From Gilvibacter sediminis (GTDB lineage: Bacteria > Bacteroidota > Bacteroidia > Flavobacteriales > Flavobacteriaceae), in the NCBI RefSeq assembly GCF_028561565.1, contig NZ_JAQQTE010000002.1, positions 52,745-116,744 on the forward strand: a stretch of 64,000 bases of DNA, read 5' to 3'. Position numbers and translations under genes: made by a program. The notes beneath the pieces were generated by a model. It searched no databases. It worked only from the letters and a program-made list of their open reading frames with translations, and had not been told where the DNA came from. This document shows positions 53,433 through 62,515 of the stretch, piece after piece; the first letter of the stretch is position 1; every line of letters starts with the position of its first letter.

Positions 53433-53461
53433 AACACCCCCAAACCGAAGCTGGGGGTGTT
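53433..53461 (-). terminator. Rho-independent terminator of the CUB lipoprotein gene
   Basis: Perfect AACACCCCC/GGGGGTGTT stem with an 11-base loop; on the minus strand a T-rich run follows, 28 bases past the stop. Confidence 0.88.
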
Positions 53462-53489
53462 AATCAAGATTATCTCAATAAGAAAATTC

Positions 53490-55202
53490 TTATTTGTTGA
53501 AAGTCATTGGTTCTACTTCTTCCATAATGAACGGAGCATCAATAGCAGAGGCGTCTTTAGCACCTTTTTCAGCTACAGTGGCTGCAGTTACATATTGGAT
53601 ACAGATTTCCCATCCTGGCTCAGTGAATAAATCATCAGATTCAAACACGAAAGTCAAACTAGCTCCAGAAGATTGGAAGGACTCTCCTTGAAGGCTTGTT
53701 CCTGTAAATCCGCTGTTTCCGTTAGCAGTTACTGTAGTAGCTCCACCAATGGTAGTTACTTCAGTTGCAGGATCTTCTGTAGCTCCATCGTAAACGCGCA
53801 TGTAATCCCACTCGCTTTCAATATTGAATGCTTGGAAAGTAGCTAGTACAACCTGTCCTAAAGGAGCAGTAAATGTAGTGGTAGTATCTTCATTAAGACC
53901 ATAGTCTCCAGTTGTTCCTCCTGAATCTACAAAGTCTTCATCACATACAAGTGGCGGTGGTGCTACTCCACAAACTTCAGCAGTCCATCCTTCTTCGGTT
54001 ACAGAGAAGTCAGAAGTAAATACTAAAGTCAATGAATCTCCGGTTCCATCAATTTGCTGTTGGAATAAGTCACCTCCAGAATAAGTTCCAATCTCAGTCG
54101 CAGTAGCATCTGCACCATCATAAATGGTCAAGAAATCACAACAGCTTTCTGTGTTAAACGAGGTGAAGTAAAGGCTCATAGGAGAACCGTCAGCAGTAGT
54201 CACTACACGAGTAACGTTCTCATCGTTACGGTAATTTGTAATTGTTCCTCCAGTATCAGCAGAGAAAGAGATCGGGTCTGTACAAGTCAAAACAGGAAGT
54301 GGAACGTCTCCAGGGAAACTTACTGTTCCTGTTCTTCCGTTCCAAGACCAAGTTCCTTGGCTCTCTGTGATAAAACAACCGGCAGTTCCACCAGCATTTT
54401 GATTGGAGAAAGAATCATATCCAATATTGTTGAAATCACGAGCTGATGAACTTACACCTAAGTCATAAGTTGCTGTTGCAGGTCCCCATACTGAAGACTG
54501 GTCGAACAACCAGATCTCGTTCTGAACTCCTGCATTCAATAAGATCAAACCAGGAATTCCTGTCTGTCCGAAACATGCAAAGTCAAAAGTCTCAATGGTA
54601 GTATCCGTGAAAGGATTTCCAGATGGAGACAACACAAAAGATTCTGTAATGATCTCTCCAGCACCGGCAGGGTGAGGACTTCCATCACTAATCAAGTTCC
54701 AAACTCCTGTGAAGGCAGCATCACCGTCGTCCACATAGTTACCAAGAGATACAACACCTCGTTGAGAGCTGAATTCTTTGTACACGTGGCTGATTCCGTC
54801 TTTACCGTTGATGGTCACATCACTAACGATAGGATTGCCAAGGTCTGAAATGTCAAACGTAAAAGTTCCAGCTACACCTTTAAAAGTGAACTGAGTTCCA
54901 GCCATATCGGCTTCATGAGAAAAGAATGAATACTTCTCTCCATCAATAGACTTAGCCGTAGCGTTGAATTTTCCGTCGTTACCGGCGTTAATCCAAATCT
55001 TGGCGTTAAAGTCTGAGTCTAAAGTTGCAATAAATCCGTGGTACATTCCCAAGCTTGAATCGTCCAAAGCGGCGCTTGGCGTTGCTTTCGGGTCCACCGA
55101 TTCTAAAAATGCGTTGGTTTCATTTTGATCTAGATCGGTACCTTCCTCGCTACAGGAGTAAGCCACAACCCCTAGAGCAAGTAGTAAAATAAATTTCTTC
55201 AT
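53490..55202 (-). CDS. Lipoprotein with two CUB-like domains
   Basis: 570 residues: signal MKKFILLLALGVVAYSCSEE with lipobox AYSC. The first 300 residues match the neighbouring 313-residue lipoprotein (SLGMYHGFIATLDSDF, GTFTFDISDLG, VVSLGNYVDDGDAAFTGVW, QGTWSWNGRTGTVSF). The C-terminal part adds two CUB-like modules, each with a leading C, ITNYRNDENVTRVVT or TGDYGLNEDTTTTFT, then FLTIYDGADAT or YMRVYDGATED and a closing LTLVFTSD or LTFVFESDD. Such modules bind ligands in secreted proteins. Surface display is likely. Its own promoter and terminator are visible. Confidence 0.88.
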   Translation of the reverse strand: MKKFILLLALGVVAYSCSEEGTDLDQNETNAFLESVDPKATPSAALDDSSLGMYHGFIATLDSDFNAKIWINAGNDGKFNATAKSIDGEKYSFFSHEADMAGTQFTFKGVAGTFTFDISDLGNPIVSDVTINGKDGISHVYKEFSSQRGVVSLGNYVDDGDAAFTGVWNLISDGSPHPAGAGEIITESFVLSPSGNPFTDTTIETFDFACFGQTGIPGLILLNAGVQNEIWLFDQSSVWGPATATYDLGVSSSARDFNNIGYDSFSNQNAGGTAGCFITESQGTWSWNGRTGTVSFPGDVPLPVLTCTDPISFSADTGGTITNYRNDENVTRVVTTADGSPMSLYFTSFNTESCCDFLTIYDGADATATEIGTYSGGDLFQQQIDGTGDSLTLVFTSDFSVTEEGWTAEVCGVAPPPLVCDEDFVDSGGTTGDYGLNEDTTTTFTAPLGQVVLATFQAFNIESEWDYMRVYDGATEDPATEVTTIGGATTVTANGNSGFTGTSLQGESFQSSGASLTFVFESDDLFTEPGWEICIQYVTAATVAEKGAKDASAIDAPFIMEEVEPMTFNK

Positions 55203-55257
55203 TGTTAAATGCGAGGTTTTGAAAAGTTAAAAGTTCTGTTCGCTAAAATTCGAGTTG

Positions 55258-55317
55258 CCAATATATGTGCATTTTTAAAAAACGCAATGGAATTGTTAAG
55301 GAAATTTTAAAATTTCC
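55258..55317 (-). promoter_or_regulatory. Promoter with upstream palindrome, CUB lipoprotein gene
   Basis: Region 55203-55487 has no gene. The minus strand reads TTG (55284-55286), 19 bases, TATATTGG (55258-55265), one mismatch from the consensus. A perfect 18-base palindrome GGAAATTTTAAAATTTCC (55300-55317) lies 13 bases above the TTG, placed where an activator site would be. Nothing else is seen in the remaining stretch. Confidence 0.5.
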
Positions 55318-55487
55318 ATCAACAGTGTTATTTTTTCGATGTGTGAATAATAAAATCCTAAAATTTCTGACAATTCGTGATTTAAAGCTGCTGTCAACCC
55401 TTGCATAATGGGCGATCACATGGATTTGACACCTATGACTGCCTCAACACGCTCAAAACGAGTCAATTTCTATTCTGAACCATAAAA

Positions 55488-55528
55488 AAAGCCTTTAAAA
55501 CTCAAATCAATTGAATTTTAAAGGCTTT
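55488..55528 (-). terminator. Rho-independent terminator of the 313-residue lipoprotein gene
   Basis: A 13-bp stem AAAGCCTTTAAAA/TTTTAAAGGCTTT; on the minus strand it is followed by a T-run, 42 bases past the stop. Confidence 0.85.
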
Positions 55529-55569
55529 ATGCTCTTTTCAAAGAGCTAATGAACAGAAAAAGACCTTCC

Positions 55570-56511
55570 TTAATCTAAAACGATGGTACCGTTTCTGCCG
55601 TTCCAAGACCAAGTTCCAGAAGCAACTTCTGTGCAACTTAGATCTACATAGGCCTGTGTCCCTACTGTAGCACCATTAATAGTCGAACCAATATTCCAAG
55701 TAAGATCATTACCCAAAATGTTTGTAGTTTGTCCAAAGGCAGCAATTTCATCAACGTCTCTAGCTCCGATGATAGGAAGCACTAAGGTTTCTGGCCCCAA
55801 TGTAAAAGGTGCATAAGTCCCTTCAGGAATAACACCACAACCTGAGGCTGTAAAACTTTCTTGAGAAGTGTCGTTGAACATACGTCCTTCTGGAGTTCCG
55901 TTGTCATAACAAATCACCAACTCGTCAATATTATCAACTGTAATGGTAAAGGTAAATGGTGGAAATGGAATAGGCTGAGTAATGTCTGTGGTTGAAGTAC
56001 TGATGAAATCCCAAGTTCCTCCAAATCCAGAATCAGCTGAATCCACAAAAGTTCCTAATGAAACAGACGCTCTGGTATCAGCATCATCCTTTACCAAGCG
56101 AATATGGATAGGACGACTGTTTAAGTCAGATCCTAAAATCAATACATTATCACGATCTGATACGTCAATAGTAAAGAACGCATCTGCATTCTTGAATCTG
56201 AATTGATTCTCCCCTAAAGCCTGTCCTTTAAAGTAAAGCGATTTATCATTGTCCAATGCTACCAATGCCATTGGAGTTTCTGTTTCTGATATAGAAACGA
56301 TCAATTCTCCATGAAACTCAGTATCTGCCGATACGAATACGCCACGATACATTCCCAAATTCGTTCCGTCTAAAGTAGCATCTGGTGTTGCGGTAGCCAA
56401 GGTGGCAATCTTAGCCAGGTCAATGGCATTGTCCTCAGGTAATTGTTGCGGTTCTTCTGCACAAGAAAACATTAGTGCAGCGGCACAAAGGCCTAGAAAA
56501 GTTCTTTTCAT
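55570..56511 (-). CDS. Lipoprotein paralogue of the CUB lipoprotein, lacking CUB domains
   Basis: 313 residues: signal MKRFL-like MKRTFLGLCAAALMFSCAEE with lipobox MFSC. It shares with the next gene the order ATLDGTNLGMYRGVF, AFFTIDVSDRDNVLI, SVSLGTFVDSADSGFGGTWDF and the end SGTWSWNGRNGTIVLD, where it stops; the paralogue continues into CUB modules. No enzyme motif. It begins 28 bases after rocD and may be read from the rocD promoter. Confidence 0.85.
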   Translation of the reverse strand: MKRTFLGLCAAALMFSCAEEPQQLPEDNAIDLAKIATLATATPDATLDGTNLGMYRGVFVSADTEFHGELIVSISETETPMALVALDNDKSLYFKGQALGENQFRFKNADAFFTIDVSDRDNVLILGSDLNSRPIHIRLVKDDADTRASVSLGTFVDSADSGFGGTWDFISTSTTDITQPIPFPPFTFTITVDNIDELVICYDNGTPEGRMFNDTSQESFTASGCGVIPEGTYAPFTLGPETLVLPIIGARDVDEIAAFGQTTNILGNDLTWNIGSTINGATVGTQAYVDLSCTEVASGTWSWNGRNGTIVLD

Positions 56512-56539
56512 AGTGTGAGATTAATTAAAATTTTATTGG

Positions 56540-57817
56540 TTATTCAAATTCTTTGAGCGTTTTAGTTATGATTTGCACACAATCCAAAAGCTGCTCCTTA
56601 TTCATCACCAATGGGGGAGCGAAACGAATAATGTTTCCATGGGTTGGTTTGGCCAATAGGCCGTTATCGCGCAATGCTAAACAAATGTTCCAGGCAGTAT
56701 CTCCTTCTTCATCATCGTCAATAACGATGGCGTTCAAAAGACCTTTTCCGCGGACCAAAGTCACCACATTACTGGTTGCGATATATTTATTTATTTCTGA
56801 TCTGAAGAGTTCACCCAATTGAAAGGCGTTCTCTGCAAGTTGTTCTTCTTGAATCACGTCTAAAGCAGCCATGGCTACCGCAGCAGCGATCGGGTTACCG
56901 CCAAAAGTAGAACCGTGGTTCCCAGGTCGGATCACGTTCATTACGTCATCATTGGCCAACACTGCAGATACCGGATATACACCACCACTTAGGGCTTTTC
57001 CTAAAATCAACATGTCTGGCTTAACCTCAGGAGTACCGCTACAATTCTTATCTGCGCAGCTACAATTCCCACAGGTAGCCAAAAGACGACCTGTTCTGGC
57101 AATACCGGTTTGCACCTCGTCCGCTATGAAAAGTACATTGTGAGCTTCACACAGGGCCTTCGCCTTTTTTAGGTAATCTTCAGAAGGCACATAAACCCCA
57201 GCTTCACCTTGAATAGGTTCCACTAAGAATCCAGCGATCTTATCATTATCTTTTAATACTGTCTCTAAGGCCTCAACATCATCATAAGCGATCTTGATGA
57301 AACCTTGGGTATACGGTCCAAAGTTCTTACGAGCCACAGGATCATTGGAAAAAGAAATGATGGTCGTGGTACGTCCGTGGAAGTTGTTTTCACAAACCAC
57401 GATCTGCGCTTCATTCTCAGGAATACCTTTTTTCTCATAAGCCCATTTACGGCAGATCTTAACTGCCGTTTCAACGGCCTCTGCCCCTGTGTTCATAGGG
57501 AGCAACTTGTCAAATCCAAACAGCTCTGAGGCATATTTCTCATAACGCCCCAAAAGATCGTTATAAAATGCACGAGAAGTTAAGGTGAGTGTTTCTGCTT
57601 GATTGGTCAGTGCCCCAACGATCTTTGGATGGCAATGCCCTTGATTTACTGCTGAATAAGCCGATAAAAAATCGTAGTATTTCTTTCCTTCTACATCCCA
57701 TACATATACTCCTTCTCCTCGAGAAAGAACTACAGGTAGTGGGTGATAATTGTGAGCGCCGTACTTATCCTCTAAAGCCATGGCCTCTTGCGATGTCAAT
57801 CCTTCTAAAACAGACAT
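56540..57817 (-). CDS. rocD: Ornithine-oxo-acid transaminase
   Basis: A 425-residue class III PLP aminotransferase converting ornithine and 2-oxoglutarate to glutamate semialdehyde and glutamate. Motifs: [52 protein letters not shown] and the PLP lysine in [17 protein letters not shown] (about residue 271). Between the last two is an insert with four cysteines, [11 protein letters not shown], absent from animal OAT. It is a possible metal site; I recall the same insert in other flavobacteria. Confidence 0.96.
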   Translation of the reverse strand: MSVLEGLTSQEAMALEDKYGAHNYHPLPVVLSRGEGVYVWDVEGKKYYDFLSAYSAVNQGHCHPKIVGALTNQAETLTLTSRAFYNDLLGRYEKYASELFGFDKLLPMNTGAEAVETAVKICRKWAYEKKGIPENEAQIVVCENNFHGRTTTIISFSNDPVARKNFGPYTQGFIKIAYDDVEALETVLKDNDKIAGFLVEPIQGEAGVYVPSEDYLKKAKALCEAHNVLFIADEVQTGIARTGRLLATCGNCSCADKNCSGTPEVKPDMLILGKALSGGVYPVSAVLANDDVMNVIRPGNHGSTFGGNPIAAAVAMAALDVIQEEQLAENAFQLGELFRSEINKYIATSNVVTLVRGKGLLNAIVIDDDEEGDTAWNICLALRDNGLLAKPTHGNIIRFAPPLVMNKEQLLDCVQIITKTLKEFE

Positions 57818-57961
57818 TTTAAATATTTTTCAATTGAAACATGAGCAATTCCTTCTTGGCTACTACTGTCAGCAGGAGAGAAATCATCCTTTAGGGACAG
57901 CAAGTTACTAATTAGTTCACTCAGTATTTAAAAAGTAAACACAAAAATGTTGGAATTGTGG

Positions 57962-57969
57962 TACTTTTG
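57962..57969 (+). promoter_or_regulatory. Candidate -7 element just ahead of the rlmD start
   Basis: TACTTTTG matches TAnnTTTG and ends 5 bases before the ATG, so the message could be leaderless. No TTG is found at the usual distance upstream, which weakens the call. Confidence 0.35.
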
Positions 57970-57974
57970 CCGAC

Positions 57975-59384
57975 ATGGCGAGAAAACGCAATAGAAAAGT
58001 ATTTGAAGCCCTTGAAATCATTGATGCTGGGGCTAAAGGGAAGGCAGTGGCAAAAGCTCCAGATGGACGTGTAGTTTTTATTGATAATGCAGTTCCTGGA
58101 GATGTGGCTACTATTCAAACCACCAAAAAACGCTCGGCCTATTATCACGGCACAGCTATTGAATTTCAAAGCTATTCAGATAAGCGCGTGGAGCCAGCTT
58201 GTGCGTACTTTGGAACCTGCGGAGGTTGCAAATGGCAAAATATGGGCTATCCCCATCAGTTAGAATACAAACAGCGAGAGGTTACACAGAACTTGAAGCG
58301 CTTGGGCGGTATTGAACCTCAGGAGATCATCCCAATCAAAGGATGTGACACTCCTTATTTCTACCGCAACAAAATGGAATTCTCCTTCAGTAACAATAAA
58401 TGGTTGACCTTAGAGCAGATTAACTCGGGAGAGGCCATTGAAGACCGAAACGCCTTGGGCTTTCACATTCCGGGTATGTGGGACAAGATCTTGGATATTG
58501 ACCAATGCCACCTGCAAGCAGATCCGTCTAACGCCATTAGAAATTTTGTCCGTGACTTTGCCAAAGAAAAAGGATTGGCCTTTTTTGACCCAAGAGCACA
58601 GCAAGGTTTACTGCGGACTTTAATGATCAGAAATACGAGCATCGGTGAGATCATGGTGCTTATTCAGTTCTATGACAACGACCAAGATGCCATTACCCTT
58701 GTTTTAGAAGCGGTTAAGCAACAGTTTCCAGAGATCACTTCCCTGCTTTATGTGATCAACCAAAAAGCAAATGACACTCTATATGATCAGGACATTTTGG
58801 TTCACTCCGGACGCGATCACATCATTGAAAACATGGAAGGGCTGGAATTTAAGATCAACGCCAAGTCGTTCTACCAAACGAACTCAGAGCAGGCTTACGA
58901 ACTCTATAAGATCGCTCGTGAATTCGCAGGCTTAAACGGAACCGAACTGGTCTATGACCTCTATACCGGAACAGGCACCATTGCACAATTTGTATCTAAA
59001 CAGGCGGCCAAGGTGATTGGTGTTGAAGCGGTTCCTGAAGCCATAGAAGCTGCAAAAGCCAATGCACAGCACAATAAGATTGACAACTGCGAGTTCTATG
59101 TGGGAGACATGAAAAACATATTTAACCAAGAATTCATTGACACTCACGGCGCGCCAGATTTGGTGATCACAGACCCGCCAAGAGACGGTATGCACAAAGA
59201 TGTGGTAGCACAATTGCTTCAATTGGAAGCTCCTAAAATTGTATACGTGAGCTGTAACAGTGCTACTCAGGCACGAGATTTGCAGCTGCTTGCAGAAAAA
59301 TACGAGGTTGTAAAGTCTCAGGCTGTGGATATGTTCCCACAAACCCATCATGTAGAAAATGTTGTACTTTTAACCAAACGATAG
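57975..59384 (+). CDS. rlmD: 23S rRNA (uracil-C5)-methyltransferase RlmD
   Basis: A 469-residue SAM enzyme that makes m5U in 23S rRNA. A TRAM domain is first (IIDAGAKGKAVAKAPDGRVVFIDN), then the iron-sulfur cysteines in PACAYFGTCGGCKWQ (about residues 76-85) and a fourth in DIDQCHLQA. The SAM domain has YDLYTGTGTIAQF, the DPPRDGMH motif and the catalytic Cys in YVSCNSATQARDL (about 425). Full length and complete. Confidence 0.95.
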   Translation: MARKRNRKVFEALEIIDAGAKGKAVAKAPDGRVVFIDNAVPGDVATIQTTKKRSAYYHGTAIEFQSYSDKRVEPACAYFGTCGGCKWQNMGYPHQLEYKQREVTQNLKRLGGIEPQEIIPIKGCDTPYFYRNKMEFSFSNNKWLTLEQINSGEAIEDRNALGFHIPGMWDKILDIDQCHLQADPSNAIRNFVRDFAKEKGLAFFDPRAQQGLLRTLMIRNTSIGEIMVLIQFYDNDQDAITLVLEAVKQQFPEITSLLYVINQKANDTLYDQDILVHSGRDHIIENMEGLEFKINAKSFYQTNSEQAYELYKIAREFAGLNGTELVYDLYTGTGTIAQFVSKQAAKVIGVEAVPEAIEAAKANAQHNKIDNCEFYVGDMKNIFNQEFIDTHGAPDLVITDPPRDGMHKDVVAQLLQLEAPKIVYVSCNSATQARDLQLLAEKYEVVKSQAVDMFPQTHHVENVVLLTKR

Positions 59385-59393
59385 TTGCCTGCT

Positions 59394-59888
59394 TTGAAAA
59401 GAACATTTGCGTTGTTGTGTTGTTTATTATTTGTCATGGGATGTACCCGAGATGATATCTGTCCGGAAAGCACACCGACCACTCCCCTTTTGATCATCAC
59501 CTTTAAGGATTTTGCCAATCAAACGCAGTCCAAAACTGTCCCTAGTCTGGAAGTGCGCGACGCAGATACAGGAGAACTTGTGCTCTTTAGTGTTGCAAGT
59601 ACGGACTCCATAGCGATCCCACTGCGCAATTTTGCAAGCCGCACCGATTTGCTTTTTATTCGTGAGGCCGACACCACGGATATGGAGGACTCCAACGTTG
59701 ATCAGTTTAATTTGGTTTACACCACAGAAGATATTTACTTAAATCGCGCTTGCGGATTCATTAGTAATTACAATGATGTGAGCGGTCAACTTATCAACGA
59801 ATCGGGTACGAACTGGATCTTTAGTTTCGAATTATTACAAACCACAATCAGTGATCAGAATGAGGCTCACCTTACTCTTTTTCATTAG
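59394..59888 (+). CDS. DUF6452 lipoprotein
   Basis: About 164 residues from a TTG start giving MKRTFALLCCLLFVMGCTRD, a lipoprotein signal with lipobox VMGC; another TTG three codons upstream is possible, and no ATG exists before the signal. DUF6452 marks: DICPESTPTTPLLIITFKDF, DSIAIPLRNFASRTDLLFI and YTTEDIYLNRACGF. It overlaps the DUF6048 gene by 29 bases. The two families commonly sit together behind rlmD in flavobacteria; function unknown. Confidence 0.85.
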   Translation: MKRTFALLCCLLFVMGCTRDDICPESTPTTPLLIITFKDFANQTQSKTVPSLEVRDADTGELVLFSVASTDSIAIPLRNFASRTDLLFIREADTTDMEDSNVDQFNLVYTTEDIYLNRACGFISNYNDVSGQLINESGTNWIFSFELLQTTISDQNEAHLTLFH

Positions 59889-60573
59889 CCTGTTGCTTTT
59901 TAGCACTGCGGATGGCCTCGCACAGGATACCACAGAAGTGGTTCAAGATTCTGTTCGACTGAAAAAACGCGACAATAAATACGGATTGCGTGTGGGGCTG
60001 GATCTGGCAAAACCCTTACGCACTGCCTTAGAGGATGGGTATACCGGCTTTGAGATCACTGCAGACTTTAGAGTTTCTAAACGATTCTATGCCGCTTTGG
60101 AACTAGGGACCGAGGAGAAAGAACGCAATGAGGAGAATTTAAACTCAGTAGCCAGAGGGAGTTATTTTAAGATCGGAGCTGATTTTAACGCTTATGATAA
60201 CTGGCCTGGACTCAACAACAGCATCTTTGCGGGCTTGCGCTATGGGTTCGCCACCTTTAAACAGGAACTGGTTTCCTATGGTATTTACACAACCGATCAA
60301 AGCTTGCAGGAGTTTGAGCTTAGAGATAATCCGCAGACCTTTGAAGGCTTAAATGCCTCTTGGGTAGAACTGATTGTCGGTGTTAAGACCGAACTCTTCA
60401 ACAATTTATTCTTGAGTTTGAATGTGCAGCTTAAGAATAGAATTAGTGAGACCAAACCGGAGAACTTTGACAATCTTTACATTCCAGGTTTTAACAGAAC
60501 CTATGACGAAAGCAAATTTGGTGTGGGCTACGGATACACGATCAGCTATCTGATCCCGATCTTCAAGCGCTAG
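59860..60573 (+). CDS. DUF6048 outer-membrane barrel-like protein
   Basis: About 237 residues from the ATG giving MRLTLLFFISLLLFSTADGLAQ, a signal peptide; a GTG three codons upstream is also in frame. The body has barrel-like strands (KYGLRVGLDLAKPLRTAL, GFEITADFRVSKRFYAALELG, NSIFAGLRYGFATFKQ, LSLNVQLKNRI) and ends in the strand GYGYTISYLIPIFKR. It converges with the RlmL-type gene with a 4-base overlap. Confidence 0.87.
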   Translation: MRLTLLFFISLLLFSTADGLAQDTTEVVQDSVRLKKRDNKYGLRVGLDLAKPLRTALEDGYTGFEITADFRVSKRFYAALELGTEEKERNEENLNSVARGSYFKIGADFNAYDNWPGLNNSIFAGLRYGFATFKQELVSYGIYTTDQSLQEFELRDNPQTFEGLNASWVELIVGVKTELFNNLFLSLNVQLKNRISETKPENFDNLYIPGFNRTYDESKFGVGYGYTISYLIPIFKR

Positions 60574-61727
60574 TGTTGCTTTTTAGCCTTTTTGCTCCCA
60601 GAGTACATTTCATAGCGGACCAAGCGACTTTCTAATTTACCATTGAAGAGTTTGATCTTGCGCGATGGACGCAGTCCAACAGACTTGAGCGCTTCTAAAT
60701 TTCCGCATAACATCCATGCTTGCGTTCCGGGATATCCTCTTTTTAAGGTATCCCCGATCTTCTGATAGAAGGCTTCCGTATCTACGGATAAACGCTCGTC
60801 ATAAGGCGGATTAAAGATGATGAAACTCGGTTTGTCGTCGGCTTTGGAAGATTCGAAAAAGTCTTGTCGCTCGATAGTCACAAATTCACCAAGGTTGGCA
60901 TTTTTTATGTTTCCTCGAGAGACCTGCAAGGCCTTCCCGTCTATATCAAATCCTTTGATCTTATAATGAAAGTCTCGAATCTTGTTCAAGGCAGCGTTTT
61001 CTATGGTCTCATAAAGGTCTGGATCAAAATCGGGCCAATGCTCAAAACCGAATTCATCCCGATTTAAATTCGGGGGTATATTACAGGCGATCATAGCGGC
61101 TTCTGCCAATATGGTCCCGCTACCACTCATTGGGTCTAACAGGTCACATTGCCCGCGCCAACCCGACAGCAGTACAATTCCAGCAGCCAGCACTTCATTG
61201 AGCGGAGCCAGCGTGATTGCCGTTTTATAGCCGCGCTTGTGCAAAGATCCGCCGGAACTATCTAAAGATACCGTACAACGATTTCTGTCAATATGCAGGT
61301 TTATGCGCAAGTTTGGGTGCATCAGATCAACATTGGGGCGCGTTCCTTCGCGTTCTCGGAACCGATCCACAATCGCGTCTTTGGTCTTAAGGGCAATGAA
61401 TTTGGAATGTGTAAACTGCTGAGAGTGCACTGTTGCATCAACGGCAAGGGTGCCATCAGCCTTCATATAATCTTCCCATGAGATCTTCTTAACCTTATTG
61501 TAGAGATCATCTTCTGAAAACACCGGGAAACTGGCTATAGGCTTTAAGATCTTTATTGCAGTTCTGCAACAGAGATTGGCCTTATACATAAAGCCAAGAT
61601 CACCCATAAAACTAACAGAACGTCTGCCAGAGGTGACTCCAGATGCTCCTAATTTTCTCAATTCTTCTGCCAATACCTCTTCCAATCCAAAGAGTGTCTT
61701 GGCTACCATTTGATAGTTTTTTCCCAT
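60570..61727 (-). CDS. THUMP-domain RNA methyltransferase (RlmL/YcbY N-terminal type)
   Basis: A 385-residue SAM enzyme expected to make m2G in 23S rRNA. Order: an N-terminal ferredoxin-like/THUMP region (VLAEELRKLGASGV; KANLCCRTAIKIL), then LHKRGYKTAITLAPLNEVLAAGIVLLSGW in the RlmL/TrmN style, motif I LLDPMSGSGTILAEAAMIA and the N6/N2 motif IIFNPPYDERL (about residue 308). It lacks the RlmK half of E. coli RlmKL. Tail is Lys-rich. Target guanine not proven. Confidence 0.92.
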   Translation of the reverse strand: MGKNYQMVAKTLFGLEEVLAEELRKLGASGVTSGRRSVSFMGDLGFMYKANLCCRTAIKILKPIASFPVFSEDDLYNKVKKISWEDYMKADGTLAVDATVHSQQFTHSKFIALKTKDAIVDRFREREGTRPNVDLMHPNLRINLHIDRNRCTVSLDSSGGSLHKRGYKTAITLAPLNEVLAAGIVLLSGWRGQCDLLDPMSGSGTILAEAAMIACNIPPNLNRDEFGFEHWPDFDPDLYETIENAALNKIRDFHYKIKGFDIDGKALQVSRGNIKNANLGEFVTIERQDFFESSKADDKPSFIIFNPPYDERLSVDTEAFYQKIGDTLKRGYPGTQAWMLCGNLEALKSVGLRPSRKIKLFNGKLESRLVRYEMYSGSKKAKKQH

Positions 61728-61783
61728 AAGATCGCTGTACGATGCCCTAAAAATAGACTATTTTAGCCCTTTAATCCATTTGC

Positions 61784-62515
61784 ATGCAAGAGATTCCTGA
61801 ATCTTGGTACACATCCTGGTTCAATTCCCCGTATTATCACATCCTCTATAAGGATCGCGATTATTCGGAAGCCGCTGGTTTTATGGACAACCTGACAAGA
61901 GCATTGAATTTACCTAAAAGTGCTCACATTCTAGATTTGGCCTGCGGACGAGGTAGACATTCTATTTATTTGGCAGGTTTAGGTTACCGAGTCACCGGTG
62001 CGGATTTATCTCCAAAGAGTATTGCAGAAGCCAAAAAGCACGAGCGGCCAGGATTGCAGTTTGTGATTCACGATATGTGCTTGCCTTTTTTGGAATCTTT
62101 TGATGCCATTTTCAATCTCTTTACTTCCTTTGGATATTTTGAAAGTGCCAATGATAACCTTCGTGCTATTAGAGCCATTAAGCAGAGTTTAGCTCCAGAT
62201 GGCGTAGGTGTAATTGATTTTCTGAATGTGAATCATGTGGCTGAACATTTAGTGGCCAATGAAGAAAAAACGGTTGACGGGATTGCGTTTAAAATTACCC
62301 GCCAGATCGATGATAAGTTCATAACCAAGACCATTTCCTTTGAAGATCAAGGTAAAGAGCATGTTTTTGCAGAGCGCGTATCTGCTATGGATTTAGACCA
62401 ATTCAAAGCTTATTTTGAAATCGCTGGTGTGACATTGATTAACACTTACGGGGATTATGAACTAGCACCTTTTGACCCTGATACTTCTGAACGACTTATT
62501 CTGATCTTTAAGTGA
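61784..62515 (+). CDS. Class I SAM-dependent methyltransferase
   Basis: A 243-residue soluble enzyme. Motif I is ILDLACGRGRHSIYLAGLGY (about residues 48-67), followed by the acidic loop VTGADLSPKSIAEAKK, FDAIFNLFTSFGYFE and DGVGVIDFLNV. The N-terminus WYTSWFNSPYYHILYKDRD is a recurrent start in bacteroidete small-molecule methyltransferases. Substrate unknown. Its stop overlaps the start of the ZIP transporter gene (TGATG). Confidence 0.88.
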   Translation: MQEIPESWYTSWFNSPYYHILYKDRDYSEAAGFMDNLTRALNLPKSAHILDLACGRGRHSIYLAGLGYRVTGADLSPKSIAEAKKHERPGLQFVIHDMCLPFLESFDAIFNLFTSFGYFESANDNLRAIRAIKQSLAPDGVGVIDFLNVNHVAEHLVANEEKTVDGIAFKITRQIDDKFITKTISFEDQGKEHVFAERVSAMDLDQFKAYFEIAGVTLINTYGDYELAPFDPDTSERLILIFK

